The notes beneath the pieces are model-generated. The model was not told where the DNA came from. It ran no database searches and worked only from the letters and a program-made list of their open reading frames with translations. A program made the translations under genes and the position numbers. Below, piece after piece: positions 43,478 through 53,722 of a stretch of DNA of 64,000 nucleotides. The stretch comes from a marine bacterium B5-7 (GTDB lineage Bacteria > Pseudomonadota > Gammaproteobacteria > Arenicellales > CAJQKF01), in NCBI GenBank assembly GCA_021604525.1, contig BQJD01000015.1:18660-82659 (forward strand), in the 5' to 3' direction. Within the stretch, counting starts at the first letter, position 1. Every line of letters starts with the position of its first letter.

Positions 43478-46400
43478 ATGGTCTTGTCAAAAATTCTTCA
43501 CTTCACGGTCAATGCGATTGATTCGGGACACAACGTCTGCGGTAAGGGACGAACCAGGCGGTCATGGTTGTCATTGTTGTTGATCATTGCGTTGTCGACG
43601 GTTGCGTTCGGTAGTCATGCCCAGGAGCTTTCAGACCTGCGTTGGCTTGATACGAAGTCCGCTATATTTGAAATCCATACTTCTGCCGAGGCGCCCTACA
43701 CTACCGAGGTTCTTGACAACGGCTACCGGCTGCGACTGTCTTTCCCTGGCGCAAAGTTGAATCGTAACATTCGTGATATCAGCGAAGCCGGTATTGTGCG
43801 CGGTGTTTTCCCCTATGAAACCGATTCCCCGAATCGGGCGAATTTCGACATATTATTAACAAGTACAGGGCATCTTGATATTCAACGGATTGCTGACGGT
43901 TACCGGGTGAGTATTGTCGAAGGTGTAGCCGATCTGGCACAGACCGCCGCCGCCAAAGCGGCAGAGCAAAGTGCGGCGGTGAGTACCAGTGCCGATCCTG
44001 GACCGTATGCCGGTCTGACGGAACTTGAGCGTCAAGTACTGGAAGAAATTCAATCAACCACCAGCGAAGTCGCAGCGGCATCAGCAGTAGCCACCGCAAG
44101 TTCGTCCGCAGACTCTGATACTACCGAGGCGGTGAGTCAGGCGGCTCAGTCGGCAACCACCAGCAATGCCAGTACCAATAGTAGTGATCGGGCGCGGGTC
44201 GTGTTGCCAGCAGCAGGTACTGCAAAAGCTTCACAAACGGCTGCGAATACATCTTCGACCCCAGCACCGACTACAGTATCGACTACAGCGGCCAGTGTTG
44301 ATGTTGCGACAGATGCCGATACCGTAGTTGTATCCACCGCAAAGGACAGTGCGGCTGATGTCATGCCACCGCCATTGGTTAACAACAATGCGGCCAGTGG
44401 CAATGTTGATGTAGTCAATATGGACGATGTCGTGAGCGAGGAAGTGGAACTTGCAGTTAGTCAAAGCAATGAGGTTGCCTACAGTAACGCACAGACCAAC
44501 AGCGCACAGATCAATGAACCAACCGGCCAATCAGGCTCGTCGAATTCCGCACCGGTGGTTACCGTTTCAGCCGCAGCCGAGCAGACTTCCATGCCATCTG
44601 AAACGACTGACATGCCGGCAGAGCAGACTTCCATGCCTGCGGAGGCAACCAATCCGCAAATGACTGTCAGCACTGCTGGCAGTCTGCAGGACATCACCTA
44701 TTCCCAGCTTCCCGGTGGCCGACTGCAGGTCAATTTTAATGTCAGCAACATGGCAGAAGAACCGGGGATATTCCGCACAAATCAACCGCCACGAATCGTG
44801 CTGGATTTCTTTGCCACAGACACGGATTTGGCCGACTCAATGCAGCGAGTTGATTTTGGTGCGCTGGAAAGCATAGTCACTGCAGAGAGCGATGATCGTA
44901 CTCGGGTCATCCTCAACCTCGTGGCACCGGTGGATTTTGAGAAGCGTGTTGACGGTAACGGTCTGGTGCTGGTGATGGAATCGCCCACGAGTGTTCAGGT
45001 GAGTAGCGCGGTACGCAATCGCGATGACCGGCCAATGTTCGAAAAACCCAGCGACGAGCTTGAATTCGCCGTTTCCGATGTCGATTTTCGGCGCACGCCG
45101 GAAGGCGGCGGCAAGATTACTGTCATGTTGACAAGTCCTGAGATCGGTGTCGATGTGCGTGATGAAGCGGGCGAGATACTTATCGATTTTCCAGGCGCCA
45201 GCCTGCCCCCAGAGCTCGAAAAGCGCCTTGACGTGACCGACTTCGCAACACCAGTGCAAACGGTCGATACCTTTTTCACCGGCGCCGGTGCACGCATGAT
45301 CATCAGTCCGGTGGGCGAGTATTCCTATTCGTCGTACCAGGTGGGTGAGACGCTTACGGTGCAGATTAATCCGATACTCGAAAGCGATCAGGAACGTGAA
45401 CCGGATGAATTCGGCTATGTGGGTGAGCGTCTGTCGTTTAACTTCCAGCGCATCTCGGTACGGGCCGCACTACAGGTCATTGCCGACTTTACCGGGCTTA
45501 ACTTCGTTACCAGCGATAGCGTCAGCGGCGATCTGAGCTTGCGACTTCAGGACGTACCCTGGGATCAGGCGCTCGATACGATTCTCCAGGTCAAGGGTCT
45601 GGCCAAGCGACAGAAAGGTAATGTCATCTGGGTTGCTCCGGCGGAGGAAATCGCATCCAAGGAACGGCAAGCCCTGGAAGCTCAAAACCAGGTATCGGAA
45701 CTTGAGCCGCTTGTCTCCGAGCTGATTCAGATAAATTACGCTCGCGCAGAAGATATTTCAGCCATTCTTAAATCCATAAGGGCCATAGACACCGGCTTTG
45801 AAACATCATTGTTCGGTAGCGTCAACATCTCCGAGGTACAAACCGAAAGCAACACGCTTTTATCTTCCCGCGGTAATGTGACGGTCGATCCTCGAACCAA
45901 TACCCTGCTGGTGCAGGATACCCGGTCGAAAATACGCGAAGTGCGCAAGTTGATCGCACAGCTTGATCGACCGGTTCGTCAGGTTCTCATTGAAACCCGG
46001 ATTGTTGAAGCCAACGATGACTTCTCACGGAACATCGGCGCCCGACTCGGTTTTACCCGTGTTACTGAAAATGCTGGTTTTCCAGGGTTTAATGACTCCA
46101 ACATCGGTACGGTCATTGGGTCGTCGTCCATCGAGACCAATGACATTGTACGTAATGACGGTATCGGCGACCGCGATGGTGTCAGCGTATCGTTGCCTTC
46201 CGATGGCATCGGTGGACAGGATGCCGCGTCTTATGCATTTACCATCGCCAAGGCTGGCGCCGGTTTTGCGCATCTGATCGATCTCGAGATTTCTGCGCTA
46301 GAAGCAGAAGGAACCGGTAAGGTCATCGCCAATCCACGGTTGTTGACCACCGACCAGAACGAGGCGCATATCGAACAAGGGCAGGAGCGGGTGTTTACCA

Positions 46401-46774
46401 CCAGCGTTCTTGGCGAGGGCAGCGTGGTCACCAAAAAGGCTGTGCTCGGGCTTACCGTGACGCCGCAGATAACACCCGACGATCGCTTGGTGCTGGATGT
46501 GTTTGTCACCAAGGATTCCTTTGTTGCAGCGAACGATTCGACGATAAATACCAAGCAGGTGCGTACCAAGGTACTGTTGGATAACGGCGAGACCGTGGTG
46601 ATTGGCGGAATATACGAGCAGGCGCAGTCAGAAAGCACCAGCAAAGTACCGCTGCTTGGTGACATACCACTCCTTGGCGCACTTTTCCGCAAGAAGAACA
46701 AGTTCGATAATCGTACCGAGCTGCTAATTTTTCTGACACCGCGCATTCTCGATCCGGCGTTAACAGTCAACTGA
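43478..46774 (+). CDS. pilQ: Type IV pilus secretin PilQ, unusually long
   Basis: The 1098-residue precursor has a signal peptide ending near HAQ-ELS. A first AMIN domain covers about 50-145. A low-complexity Ala/Ser/Thr/Val/Asp linker of about 250 residues follows. Further AMIN-like domains lie at about 405-505 and 530-630, then the STN and NolW (secretin N) modules, and the secretin C-domain with GETVVIGGIYEQ and VPLLGDIPLLGALF. PilQ forms the outer-membrane pore for the pilus. Most homologues are about 700 residues, so the linker and extra AMIN-like unit are distinctive. Confidence 0.95.
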   Translation: MVLSKILHFTVNAIDSGHNVCGKGRTRRSWLSLLLIIALSTVAFGSHAQELSDLRWLDTKSAIFEIHTSAEAPYTTEVLDNGYRLRLSFPGAKLNRNIRDISEAGIVRGVFPYETDSPNRANFDILLTSTGHLDIQRIADGYRVSIVEGVADLAQTAAAKAAEQSAAVSTSADPGPYAGLTELERQVLEEIQSTTSEVAAASAVATASSSADSDTTEAVSQAAQSATTSNASTNSSDRARVVLPAAGTAKASQTAANTSSTPAPTTVSTTAASVDVATDADTVVVSTAKDSAADVMPPPLVNNNAASGNVDVVNMDDVVSEEVELAVSQSNEVAYSNAQTNSAQINEPTGQSGSSNSAPVVTVSAAAEQTSMPSETTDMPAEQTSMPAEATNPQMTVSTAGSLQDITYSQLPGGRLQVNFNVSNMAEEPGIFRTNQPPRIVLDFFATDTDLADSMQRVDFGALESIVTAESDDRTRVILNLVAPVDFEKRVDGNGLVLVMESPTSVQVSSAVRNRDDRPMFEKPSDELEFAVSDVDFRRTPEGGGKITVMLTSPEIGVDVRDEAGEILIDFPGASLPPELEKRLDVTDFATPVQTVDTFFTGAGARMIISPVGEYSYSSYQVGETLTVQINPILESDQEREPDEFGYVGERLSFNFQRISVRAALQVIADFTGLNFVTSDSVSGDLSLRLQDVPWDQALDTILQVKGLAKRQKGNVIWVAPAEEIASKERQALEAQNQVSELEPLVSELIQINYARAEDISAILKSIRAIDTGFETSLFGSVNISEVQTESNTLLSSRGNVTVDPRTNTLLVQDTRSKIREVRKLIAQLDRPVRQVLIETRIVEANDDFSRNIGARLGFTRVTENAGFPGFNDSNIGTVIGSSSIETNDIVRNDGIGDRDGVSVSLPSDGIGGQDAASYAFTIAKAGAGFAHLIDLEISALEAEGTGKVIANPRLLTTDQNEAHIEQGQERVFTTSVLGEGSVVTKKAVLGLTVTPQITPDDRLVLDVFVTKDSFVAANDSTINTKQVRTKVLLDNGETVVIGGIYEQAQSESTSKVPLLGDIPLLGALFRKKNKFDNRTELLIFLTPRILDPALTVN

Positions 46775-47062
46775 TCAAGAAGCCTTAATCAGTCGCTCTG
46801 GCATCCGGCTCAATATCCGGGTTTTGCGGACTTTCCTGTTCAAAACTCGAATAAAGACAGTCTGATTGTCCGCTCGGTAAGTAGTACGGTTGTTGGTTGG
46901 TTTATACAGCGATCTCCGAAATCGTCAGTGTCTTATCGGTAGCCCGCTGCTTACACCTTTTGAAGCACACATTTAACCTGGATTTTCGCCTGGCTGTCAT
47001 ACAGATCCCGTTTATCGTTATCATGACACCTCGCTAATTCAGATCAATCCAAAAGCCAGTCC

Positions 47063-47761
47063 GTGTCTGATTCAATCATAAAGTCCAATTCTGAGAATAA
47101 TGCCACAGGCAGCGATACAGAATCGTCACGACATGAAACGTCGGACCGTAAGCCGAACGCCGACCAAACGATGGCCGATGACCATGCGGGAAAGCGCGTG
47201 GATGGCGAACAATGTGTTGAAACAGACACGTCGAACGATGGCAATATAGTCCTGGTCGGGCCAATGGGTGTCGGTAAAACCACGGTCGGCAAAATGCTGG
47301 CCAAGCTGTTGTCAAAACAATTCATTGATTGTGATCTTGAACTGGAGCGGCGTACCGGCGTCAGCGTCACCACAATTTTCGAGATAGAAGGCGAAGATGG
47401 TTTCAGGCGCCGCGAAAGTGCTCTGCTGGCCGAAGTTGCGGCACGGACAAATCATGTCATAGCCACCGGCGGCGGGGTGGTCATGCGTGAAGAAAACCAC
47501 GAGATTCTGCGTCGCGCGGGTCGGGTAATCTATCTGACTGCGCCGGTCAGGAAGCTGTTGCGACGCACCCGCAATAATCGTAATCGCCCCCTGTTAAACA
47601 CAGCCGACCCCAAAGCCACACTGGAGGAATTGATGCAAATTCGTGACCCGCTCTACCGGCAGGTCGCGGAGCTGGTACTTAAGGTCGACGATCGTTCGCC
47701 AGACATCCTGGCGCATCGTATCGTCAAGGAAATGCAACAACCCGGAAGGCAGGAAACGTGA
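47063..47761 (+). CDS. aroK: Shikimate kinase with long N-terminal extension
   Basis: The core (about 60-232) is a normal Aro[21 protein letters not shown]-loop, [10 protein letters not shown] and the shikimate site [14 protein letters not shown]. It phosphorylates shikimate in chorismate synthesis. The frame starts at GTG 47063 and adds about 60 polar, probably disordered residues. ATG at 47171 or GTG at 47198 would shorten this tail. No start has a clear ribosome-binding site. The stop overlaps aroB (GTGA). Confidence 0.93.
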   Translation: MSDSIIKSNSENNATGSDTESSRHETSDRKPNADQTMADDHAGKRVDGEQCVETDTSNDGNIVLVGPMGVGKTTVGKMLAKLLSKQFIDCDLELERRTGVSVTTIFEIEGEDGFRRRESALLAEVAARTNHVIATGGGVVMREENHEILRRAGRVIYLTAPVRKLLRRTRNNRNRPLLNTADPKATLEELMQIRDPLYRQVAELVLKVDDRSPDILAHRIVKEMQQPGRQET

Positions 47762-48852
47762 GAACACTCAGCGTTGATCTGGGTACGCGCAGTTACCCGA
47801 TACATATTGGTCCAGGTCTTCGTAACCGCAGAGATTTGATGGCACCGCACATTGACGGTCGCCAGGTCATGATCGTTACCAACCAAACGATCGCACCACT
47901 GTACCTCAGAGATCTTGTCGCCACGCTCGATGGCTTTGAGGTGAGTACCAGCGTGATTGCAGATGGCGAGACTTACAAGAACCTCACGACTATGGAGACC
48001 CTCATTGAGAATCTTTTACGGGTGCCGTGTGATCGCAAAGTCACGCTCGTTGCGCTCGGCGGCGGGGTGATTGGAGATATCACCGGATTCGTCGCCGGAT
48101 GTTATCAACGCGGTGTCCCGTTTATTCAGATCCCAACTACCTTGTTGGCCCAGGTGGATTCGTCGGTAGGCGGGAAGACAGCGGTCAATTCCGCCCTTGG
48201 TAAAAACATGATAGGCATGTTTTATCAACCACGCTGCGTCATTGCCGATACCGATGTGCTACATACATTACCGGCACGGGAGCTGTCGGCGGGTTTTGCC
48301 GAAGTAATAAAAACCGCGCTGATTCGCGATCGACAATTTTTCGACTGGCTTGAAGAATATGCCCAGGCAGTCCTGGCTCTTGAGGCCGATGCCCTCACCC
48401 GTACCATAGAGCAATGTTGTCGAATCAAGGCGGCGGTAGTCTCCGAAGACGAGCGGGAACAGGGCGTGCGGGCGCTATTGAACCTGGGTCATACATTTGG
48501 GCATGCCATTGAAACAGGTCTTGGTCATGGGCGCTGGTTGCATGGCGAAGCGGTTGGCGCCGGGATGTGCATGGCCGCCGACATGTCAGTTAGAAGTGGC
48601 CTTTTGGATGAAGCATCACGGCAACGTATCGAAAGTTTAATACGGTCTGCGGGATTGCCAAGCCGGTCGCCGGGAAAGATCGATCAGGCACGGATGTTGA
48701 AGCTCATGCGTGTCGATAAAAAAGTGGAGGATGGCGCGATCAAACTGGTTCTGCTGCGCGCCATTGGTGACGCTCTGATCAGTGGTGAATATGATTCCGA
48801 TATGCTTGTCGCAACACTTGAATCGATGCGTGAAGAATCATCCACGGCGTGA
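47758..48852 (+). CDS. aroB: 3-dehydroquinate synthase
   Basis: The 364-residue enzyme begins from GTG overlapping the aroK stop. It carries [53 protein letters not shown] and [12 protein letters not shown], the NAD- and zinc-binding motifs of AroB. It makes 3-dehydroquinate from DAHP. The pilQ-aroK-aroB order is common in gammaproteobacteria. Confidence 0.96.
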   Translation: MRTLSVDLGTRSYPIHIGPGLRNRRDLMAPHIDGRQVMIVTNQTIAPLYLRDLVATLDGFEVSTSVIADGETYKNLTTMETLIENLLRVPCDRKVTLVALGGGVIGDITGFVAGCYQRGVPFIQIPTTLLAQVDSSVGGKTAVNSALGKNMIGMFYQPRCVIADTDVLHTLPARELSAGFAEVIKTALIRDRQFFDWLEEYAQAVLALEADALTRTIEQCCRIKAAVVSEDEREQGVRALLNLGHTFGHAIETGLGHGRWLHGEAVGAGMCMAADMSVRSGLLDEASRQRIESLIRSAGLPSRSPGKIDQARMLKLMRVDKKVEDGAIKLVLLRAIGDALISGEYDSDMLVATLESMREESSTA

Positions 48853-49068
48853 TTTGAATCAGAAATTTGCTACCGCAAACAGACGATGTATTTCGATCCA
48901 TGTGTCTCGGTTGCGAGTGACAGTAACGCTGGCGTACACTACGTAATCAGCACTTTGTTTCCTTTAGTTGCTGACCGATGCGCTCCACCTATTTGACGAG
49001 AGCAATTCGGGATCACAGACCCGAATCCACATTTTAAGGCCGGCCGGGAATATTCCTAACGATCCGCT

Positions 49069-49413
49069 ATGATGCCAACATTAAGCTATAAATTATTACG
49101 CGCCCCAGCGATGCTCGCCATGGCAGCATTGCTGCTGACAGGCTGCGCCAATCATGGAGCAGCGCTGATTCACACCGAACCCTCAGGCGCGGAAGTGGTT
49201 AATCTTGAAGACGACACCGTACTCGGCGTCACGCCGGTCAAGGTGTGGTGGCGTGAAGGTACAGAGAAGCGCAAATTCGTCAACATCCGCGTGCAAAAAG
49301 ATGGCTACCGTGACAAGACCTCGTCATTTTGGGTAACGCTTCGTCACAGCACCAAGGAGGGGGCGCTTGCAGAGCCTCAATATGTTGAAATCAAGATGGA
49401 TAAATCGGAATGA
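49069..49413 (+). CDS. Small lipoprotein with PEGA-like fold
   Basis: The 114-residue precursor has lipobox LTGC (Cys26). The mature part reads IHTEPSGAEVVNLEDDTVLG and TPVKVWW, then KDGYRDKTSSFWV, like a single PEGA domain. It is followed, with a four-base overlap, by a second small lipoprotein of similar make-up, so the two probably arose by duplication or form a pair. Function unknown; outer-membrane attachment is inferred. Confidence 0.85.
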   Translation: MMPTLSYKLLRAPAMLAMAALLLTGCANHGAALIHTEPSGAEVVNLEDDTVLGVTPVKVWWREGTEKRKFVNIRVQKDGYRDKTSSFWVTLRHSTKEGALAEPQYVEIKMDKSE

Positions 49414-49835
49414 ACAAGCAGATGAATATCGACCAGGCCCGTCACCTGCCGCAAGCGGCAAATATCAAGCGCCGTGTGCGATTCGCTTCGTTAATCGCTA
49501 CCGTTTTGATTGTGAGTGGTTGTGCAAGTACATCGATGGTTCCGTTTACCGTTCAGTCGGATCCACTCGGCGCACATGTGTTGTATCAGGTGCAGACCGC
49601 CATAAGCGGGAATACCAGTAGTAACGACTGGATCTATCTCGGCTTGACGCCTCTCGATATACGGCGCGAAATCGGGCAAAGCCAGCTCCGTAAAGCAGAT
49701 GCGTTTGTTCTGAGGGTCGTCAAGGACGGTTATCTGGATCAGCAGAAGTCATGGACCGGTAAAGAACTCTCTGAGCAGTTGGGGGAGAAGGGCCGGGTGT
49801 TCTGGAATCCACGTCTGGTGCCGTCCACTCAGTAA
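49410..49835 (+). CDS. Second small PEGA-like lipoprotein
   Basis: The 141-residue precursor has a long N-terminal region before the hydrophobic stretch and lipobox VSGC (Cys38). The mature part has FTVQSDPLGAHVLYQVQTA, YLGLTPLDIRREI and KDGYLDQQKSW, the same strand pattern as the upstream lipoprotein. The start overlaps the previous stop by ATGA; a start closer to the signal segment is not available as ATG. Function unknown. Confidence 0.85.
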   Translation: MNKQMNIDQARHLPQAANIKRRVRFASLIATVLIVSGCASTSMVPFTVQSDPLGAHVLYQVQTAISGNTSSNDWIYLGLTPLDIRREIGQSQLRKADAFVLRVVKDGYLDQQKSWTGKELSEQLGEKGRVFWNPRLVPSTQ

Positions 49836-50036
49836 GTGTGTGAGCGCCTGTCTGCTGATTCACCGATGCCGCGGACATTGTTATCCCTTGGGAACCGGCG
49901 TCATTGAGTACATACGAACCGCTGAATAGTGGTATCTGGCTGACAACTTATACAGGTTACCTGACAAGCGGTTTATTTGCCGATTATCAGGGCTACGGTA
50001 TAAAGGTCGTTTTATAACCAGCGTGTTTATATAAAT

Positions 50037-50061
50037 CATGATGTTGTTGATATTCATCATG
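50037..50061. promoter_or_regulatory. Inverted repeat upstream of pyrF
   Basis: CATGATG (50037-50043) and CATCATG (50055-50061) form 7-base arms around 11 bases, 53 bases before the pyrF GTG. It could be an operator or chance in this AT-rich leader. Confidence 0.25.
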
Positions 50062-50114
50062 CATCGCGTTTGTCTGTAATCATTGTTTAATAAGCCTGCC
50101 AAAGGACCCTTCAA

Positions 50115-50858
50115 GTGACCCAATCCCAATCGATACCGGACAATCAGCGATTGATCATCGCTCTCGATGTACCGGAAGCCGATGATGCTCGCGCCCTGGT
50201 CAATCGTATCGGCGATGCCGGCAGTTTCTACAAGATCGGTCTCGAATTGTTTATGACGGGCGATGCGTTTGAGCTGCTCCGCTGGTTACGCGATCAGGAT
50301 AAACAGGTATTCGTTGATCTCAAGCTCTTCGATATCCCGGCAACGGTGGCGCGTGCAGTCAAGCGTCTCGATGGCAGCGGCGCACGTTTTGTTACCGTGC
50401 ATGGTAATGACGCCATGATGAAAGCTGCCGCCGATGCAGCCGATGCCATATCGGTATTGGCTGTGACTGTTCTTACCAGTCTTGATCGAGGCGATCTGGA
50501 CGACCTCGGATTCGAGTGCGATGTCGAAAAACTGGTTTTGTCGCGTGCCCGACGAGCTGCCGAATGCGGATGTGATGGCGTGGTGGCATCGGGTCGAGAA
50601 GCGGCAGCGCTTCGCCAGGCGATTGGTGATCGACTATTAATTGTCTCACCCGGGATTCGACCGGTTGAAAACCGTTCCGATGAGGCATCTGGCGGTGAAG
50701 ACCAGAAACGCATGGTAACCGTGCCGAAGGCTTTCGAGTACGGCGCGGATTATATTGTTGTTGGCCGGCCTATCCGCGATGCAGAAGATCCGCGTCAGGC
50801 CGCGCTTGAGATTGGCGAGCAGATCCGTCAGGTGGTGTGTTCAACAAAGGCTGATTAA
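50115..50858 (+). CDS. pyrF: Orotidine 5'-phosphate decarboxylase
   Basis: The 247-residue enzyme has [22 protein letters not shown] and the catalytic [16 protein letters not shown] (Asp-x-Lys-x-x-Asp), plus [16 protein letters not shown] near the C-terminus. It makes UMP. It starts at GTG 50115 and lies eight bases before hemE. No other pyrimidine gene is nearby. Confidence 0.96.
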   Translation: MTQSQSIPDNQRLIIALDVPEADDARALVNRIGDAGSFYKIGLELFMTGDAFELLRWLRDQDKQVFVDLKLFDIPATVARAVKRLDGSGARFVTVHGNDAMMKAAADAADAISVLAVTVLTSLDRGDLDDLGFECDVEKLVLSRARRAAECGCDGVVASGREAAALRQAIGDRLLIVSPGIRPVENRSDEASGGEDQKRMVTVPKAFEYGADYIVVGRPIRDAEDPRQAALEIGEQIRQVVCSTKAD

Positions 50859-50866
50859 TAATCACA

Positions 50867-51931
50867 ATGAAGCCGCTTGCCAATCCTACCTACCTGCGCG
50901 CCCTGCGTGGTCAGAGTACCGATTACACGCCGGTGTGGATCATGCGTCAGGCGGGCCGCTATCTTCCCGAATATCGCGCAACCCGCGAGCAGGCGGGCAG
51001 TTTTCTGGATTTATGTCGCAATCCCGAGCTTGCTTGTGAAGTGACGTTACAGCCGCTTAGACGGTTCCCCCTGGATGCCGCTATCCTGTTCTCCGACATT
51101 CTCACCGTGCCGGACGCCATGGGCCTGGAATTGTCGTTGAATGAAGGCATTGGTCCACAGTTTGCCCATCCGGTCAGGAACGCAGCCGATGTCGAGCGAT
51201 TGCCGGTTCCGGATCCCGAGGACGAATTGGGATATGTCATGGAAGCTGTCCGCACCATTGTCAGCGCACTGGATCGGAGTGTCCCGCTGATCGGCTTTGC
51301 CGGCAGTCCCTGGACCCTGGCAACCTACATGGTCGAGGGCGGCAGCAGCAAGGATCATCGACGGGTTAAGGCGATGATCTATGAATCCCCTCAGGTTACT
51401 CATCGTCTGCTCGAGATAACCAGCGATGCAGTAGCCGCTTATCTCAACGCACAGATTGCTGCCGGTATCGACGCAGTGATGATCTTCGATACCTGGGGTG
51501 GCACACTGGGTGATCGTGCTTACCGGGAGTTCTCGCTTGCCTACATGGCGAGAATCGTTTCGCAACTCAATCTGGGTGATGAGAATGACCCCGATGGACG
51601 TATACCTGTCACATTGTTTACCAAGGGTGGCGGCCAGTGGGTCGAGGATATTGCCGCCACCGGTTGCGACGGCATCGGCCTTGACTGGACCACCTCGTTA
51701 GGCGATGTTCGCACGCGTCTTCAAGACCGGGTGACGTTGCAGGGAAACATGGATCCGATGTCCCTGTATGCATCACCGGAGCAAATTCGCGCCGAGGTCA
51801 AGGCTGTGCTCGACGACTTCGGTTCACCAGGCCGGCATGTGTTTAATCTCGGTCACGGGATATTGCCGGACATCAATCCCGACCACGTCGCCGTCATGAT
51901 CGATGCGGTTCACAGCCTGTCGAGACGTTGA
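50867..51931 (+). CDS. hemE: Uroporphyrinogen decarboxylase
   Basis: The 354-residue enzyme carries [19 protein letters not shown] (uroporphyrinogen decarboxylase signature 1), the catalytic-region [17 protein letters not shown], and [17 protein letters not shown]. It decarboxylates uroporphyrinogen III to coproporphyrinogen III in heme synthesis. Length and start are typical. It is cotranscribed with pyrF and an SDR gene by spacing. Confidence 0.97.
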   Translation: MKPLANPTYLRALRGQSTDYTPVWIMRQAGRYLPEYRATREQAGSFLDLCRNPELACEVTLQPLRRFPLDAAILFSDILTVPDAMGLELSLNEGIGPQFAHPVRNAADVERLPVPDPEDELGYVMEAVRTIVSALDRSVPLIGFAGSPWTLATYMVEGGSSKDHRRVKAMIYESPQVTHRLLEITSDAVAAYLNAQIAAGIDAVMIFDTWGGTLGDRAYREFSLAYMARIVSQLNLGDENDPDGRIPVTLFTKGGGQWVEDIAATGCDGIGLDWTTSLGDVRTRLQDRVTLQGNMDPMSLYASPEQIRAEVKAVLDDFGSPGRHVFNLGHGILPDINPDHVAVMIDAVHSLSRR

Positions 51932-51935
51932 CTCT

Positions 51936-52694
51936 GTGTCGACAACGCCTCGACCTATAGCACTCGTTACCGGTGGCAGTCGCGGCATCGGTGCCGAGAC
52001 AGCAAGGCTGTTGGCGCTGGCGGGTTTCGATGTTGCTATCAACTATCACACCAACACAGAAGCCGCAGGCAGTGTCCTTAACGAGATCAAAGAAGAAGGC
52101 GGCAGCGGATTTATTATTCAGGGCGATATCGGTTGTGAGGCGGATATAGATCGATTGTTCGAGAAGATCGATCAACGCGCGGGACACCTTGGCGTGCTGG
52201 TCAATAACGCCGGGATATTATCCACCCAATCTGCACTTGCCGATATGTCGTCGCAGCGTATTCGTCACATTATCGAAACCAATGTCGTTGGTACTCTGCT
52301 ATGCACCCGCGAAGCGGTGCGTCGCATGTCGCGACGTTTCGGTGGTGAAGGCGGATCGATCGTTAATGTATCCTCAGCCGCGTCTCGACTTGGTTCGCCT
52401 GATGAATACGTCGACTACGCGGCCAGCAAGGGTGCTATTGATACGTTGACATTGGGTCTTGCCAAGGAAGAAGGGCCCTATGGAATTCGCGTCAACGCAG
52501 TTCGACCAGGCTTTATCGATACCGATATCCATCGCGATGGAGGCGAACCGGGGCGGGTTGCCCGACTTGCCGGGAGTATCCCGCTTAAGCGCGGCGGCAC
52601 GGCGAGGGAAGTGGCCGATGCTATAGTCTGGTTGATCAGTGACGAAGCATCTTACGTCAACGGCGCGTTGCTCGATATCGCAGGCGGCCGCTAG
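51936..52694 (+). CDS. SDR-family oxidoreductase (FabG-like)
   Basis: The 252-residue enzyme is a classical short-chain dehydrogenase: TGGSRGIGAETARLL, NNAGILS, catalytic Ser in NVSSAASRLG and YAASK, and a final DIAGGR. It probably reduces a carbonyl with NAD(P)H. The GTG at 51936, four bases after hemE, is preferred; the frame also extends into hemE to an ATG at 51903. It ends convergently on the patatin gene, overlapping by four bases. Confidence 0.9.
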   Translation: MSTTPRPIALVTGGSRGIGAETARLLALAGFDVAINYHTNTEAAGSVLNEIKEEGGSGFIIQGDIGCEADIDRLFEKIDQRAGHLGVLVNNAGILSTQSALADMSSQRIRHIIETNVVGTLLCTREAVRRMSRRFGGEGGSIVNVSSAASRLGSPDEYVDYAASKGAIDTLTLGLAKEEGPYGIRVNAVRPGFIDTDIHRDGGEPGRVARLAGSIPLKRGGTAREVADAIVWLISDEASYVNGALLDIAGGR

Positions 52695-53701
52695 TCAGCA
52701 TCTTTCGAATTGTCAGGTGTCATGTGTGAGTTACCGGTGTCGCCGCCCAGTGCGTACTTTATCTCATTCATCATTCGATTGACCGAAGCCTCGCCTTCAG
52801 CAATTGCCCGGTCGGCACGATAGAATTCCATCAGTCCGATCGATGACAGCCGGGGCGAGAGAACAATATCGGCGGGGTCTTCTGTCAGACGGCTACTGGT
52901 TATACGATCCTGCATAATGTTGAGTGCACTCGCCACGGTGTCCATCAGACCGGGTGGATCATCCTTCGATGGTTCACCGGCGTCGTCGCCTCGCAAACTG
53001 AACACATCATCCAGCCAACTGTTGACGGTTGTGTTGATACGAGAGGGCCAGGTTACCACCTCAGGTGGTATTACGGCTTGTTGGCGTCTTCGCCCATTAT
53101 CCGTAGATTGCATCGTGGTGTCTGTCATTTTGCTGGCGAAATGTTTGCCGACGATGTCAGCATTCAGGTTGACTGCAATGACGATATCAGCTCCCAGTGC
53201 ACGGCAGATTGATACCGGCACCGGATTGACCAGGCCGCCATCCACCAGCCAGCCGTCAGGGTGTCGTACCGGACGAAATAACCCCGGTAATGCGATTGAT
53301 GCTCTTACCGCATCGAGTACTGACCCCGAATCCAGACAGATCTCATCACCAGACTTCAGTTCAGTGGCGACAGCAGCAAATGTAATATCGAGAGATTTGA
53401 TGAGACATTCTTCTTCACAAACTTCTCGCGACAGGAAACCATCAAATTCCGTGTTACTGATCAATGATCCACCGAAGGGATTGAGTTCAAAATAACGCAA
53501 CATGGATCGTCTCGATAGCGTTCGCATCCATTTCTCCAGACGGTCCAGCTTGCCGGCAGCGTAAGACGCACCTACCAGTGCACCGATAGAGCAGCCGCAG
53601 ATAATGTCGGGCCGCACACCCATATCGGCAAGCGCATTAAGTACGCCGATATGTGCGTTGCCTCGGGCGGCGCCGCTACCAAGGACCAGGCCGATTTTCA
53701 T
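52691..53701 (-). CDS. Patatin-like phospholipase family protein (RssA/YchK type)
   Basis: The 336-residue protein has the patatin oxyanion loop LVLGSGAARGNAHIGVL, the nucleophile elbow GCSIGALVGASYAAG (Ser near residue 41), and catalytic Asp in VDGGLVNPVPVS near 171-182. It resembles the cytosolic RssA family. It carries an extra region after the Asp motif with a polar segment (SKMTDTTMQSTDNGRRRQQA). Likely a serine lipase or acyl hydrolase; substrate unknown. Confidence 0.88.
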   Translation of the reverse strand: MKIGLVLGSGAARGNAHIGVLNALADMGVRPDIICGCSIGALVGASYAAGKLDRLEKWMRTLSRRSMLRYFELNPFGGSLISNTEFDGFLSREVCEEECLIKSLDITFAAVATELKSGDEICLDSGSVLDAVRASIALPGLFRPVRHPDGWLVDGGLVNPVPVSICRALGADIVIAVNLNADIVGKHFASKMTDTTMQSTDNGRRRQQAVIPPEVVTWPSRINTTVNSWLDDVFSLRGDDAGEPSKDDPPGLMDTVASALNIMQDRITSSRLTEDPADIVLSPRLSSIGLMEFYRADRAIAEGEASVNRMMNEIKYALGGDTGNSHMTPDNSKDAD

Positions 53702-53722
53702 ACCATCTACTCCGTTGCAGGA

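Noticed and set aside
43779..44697. Several minus-strand frames opposite pilQ
   Set aside because: They arise from the repetitive Ala/Ser/Thr codons of the PilQ linker, which leave antisense frames open.
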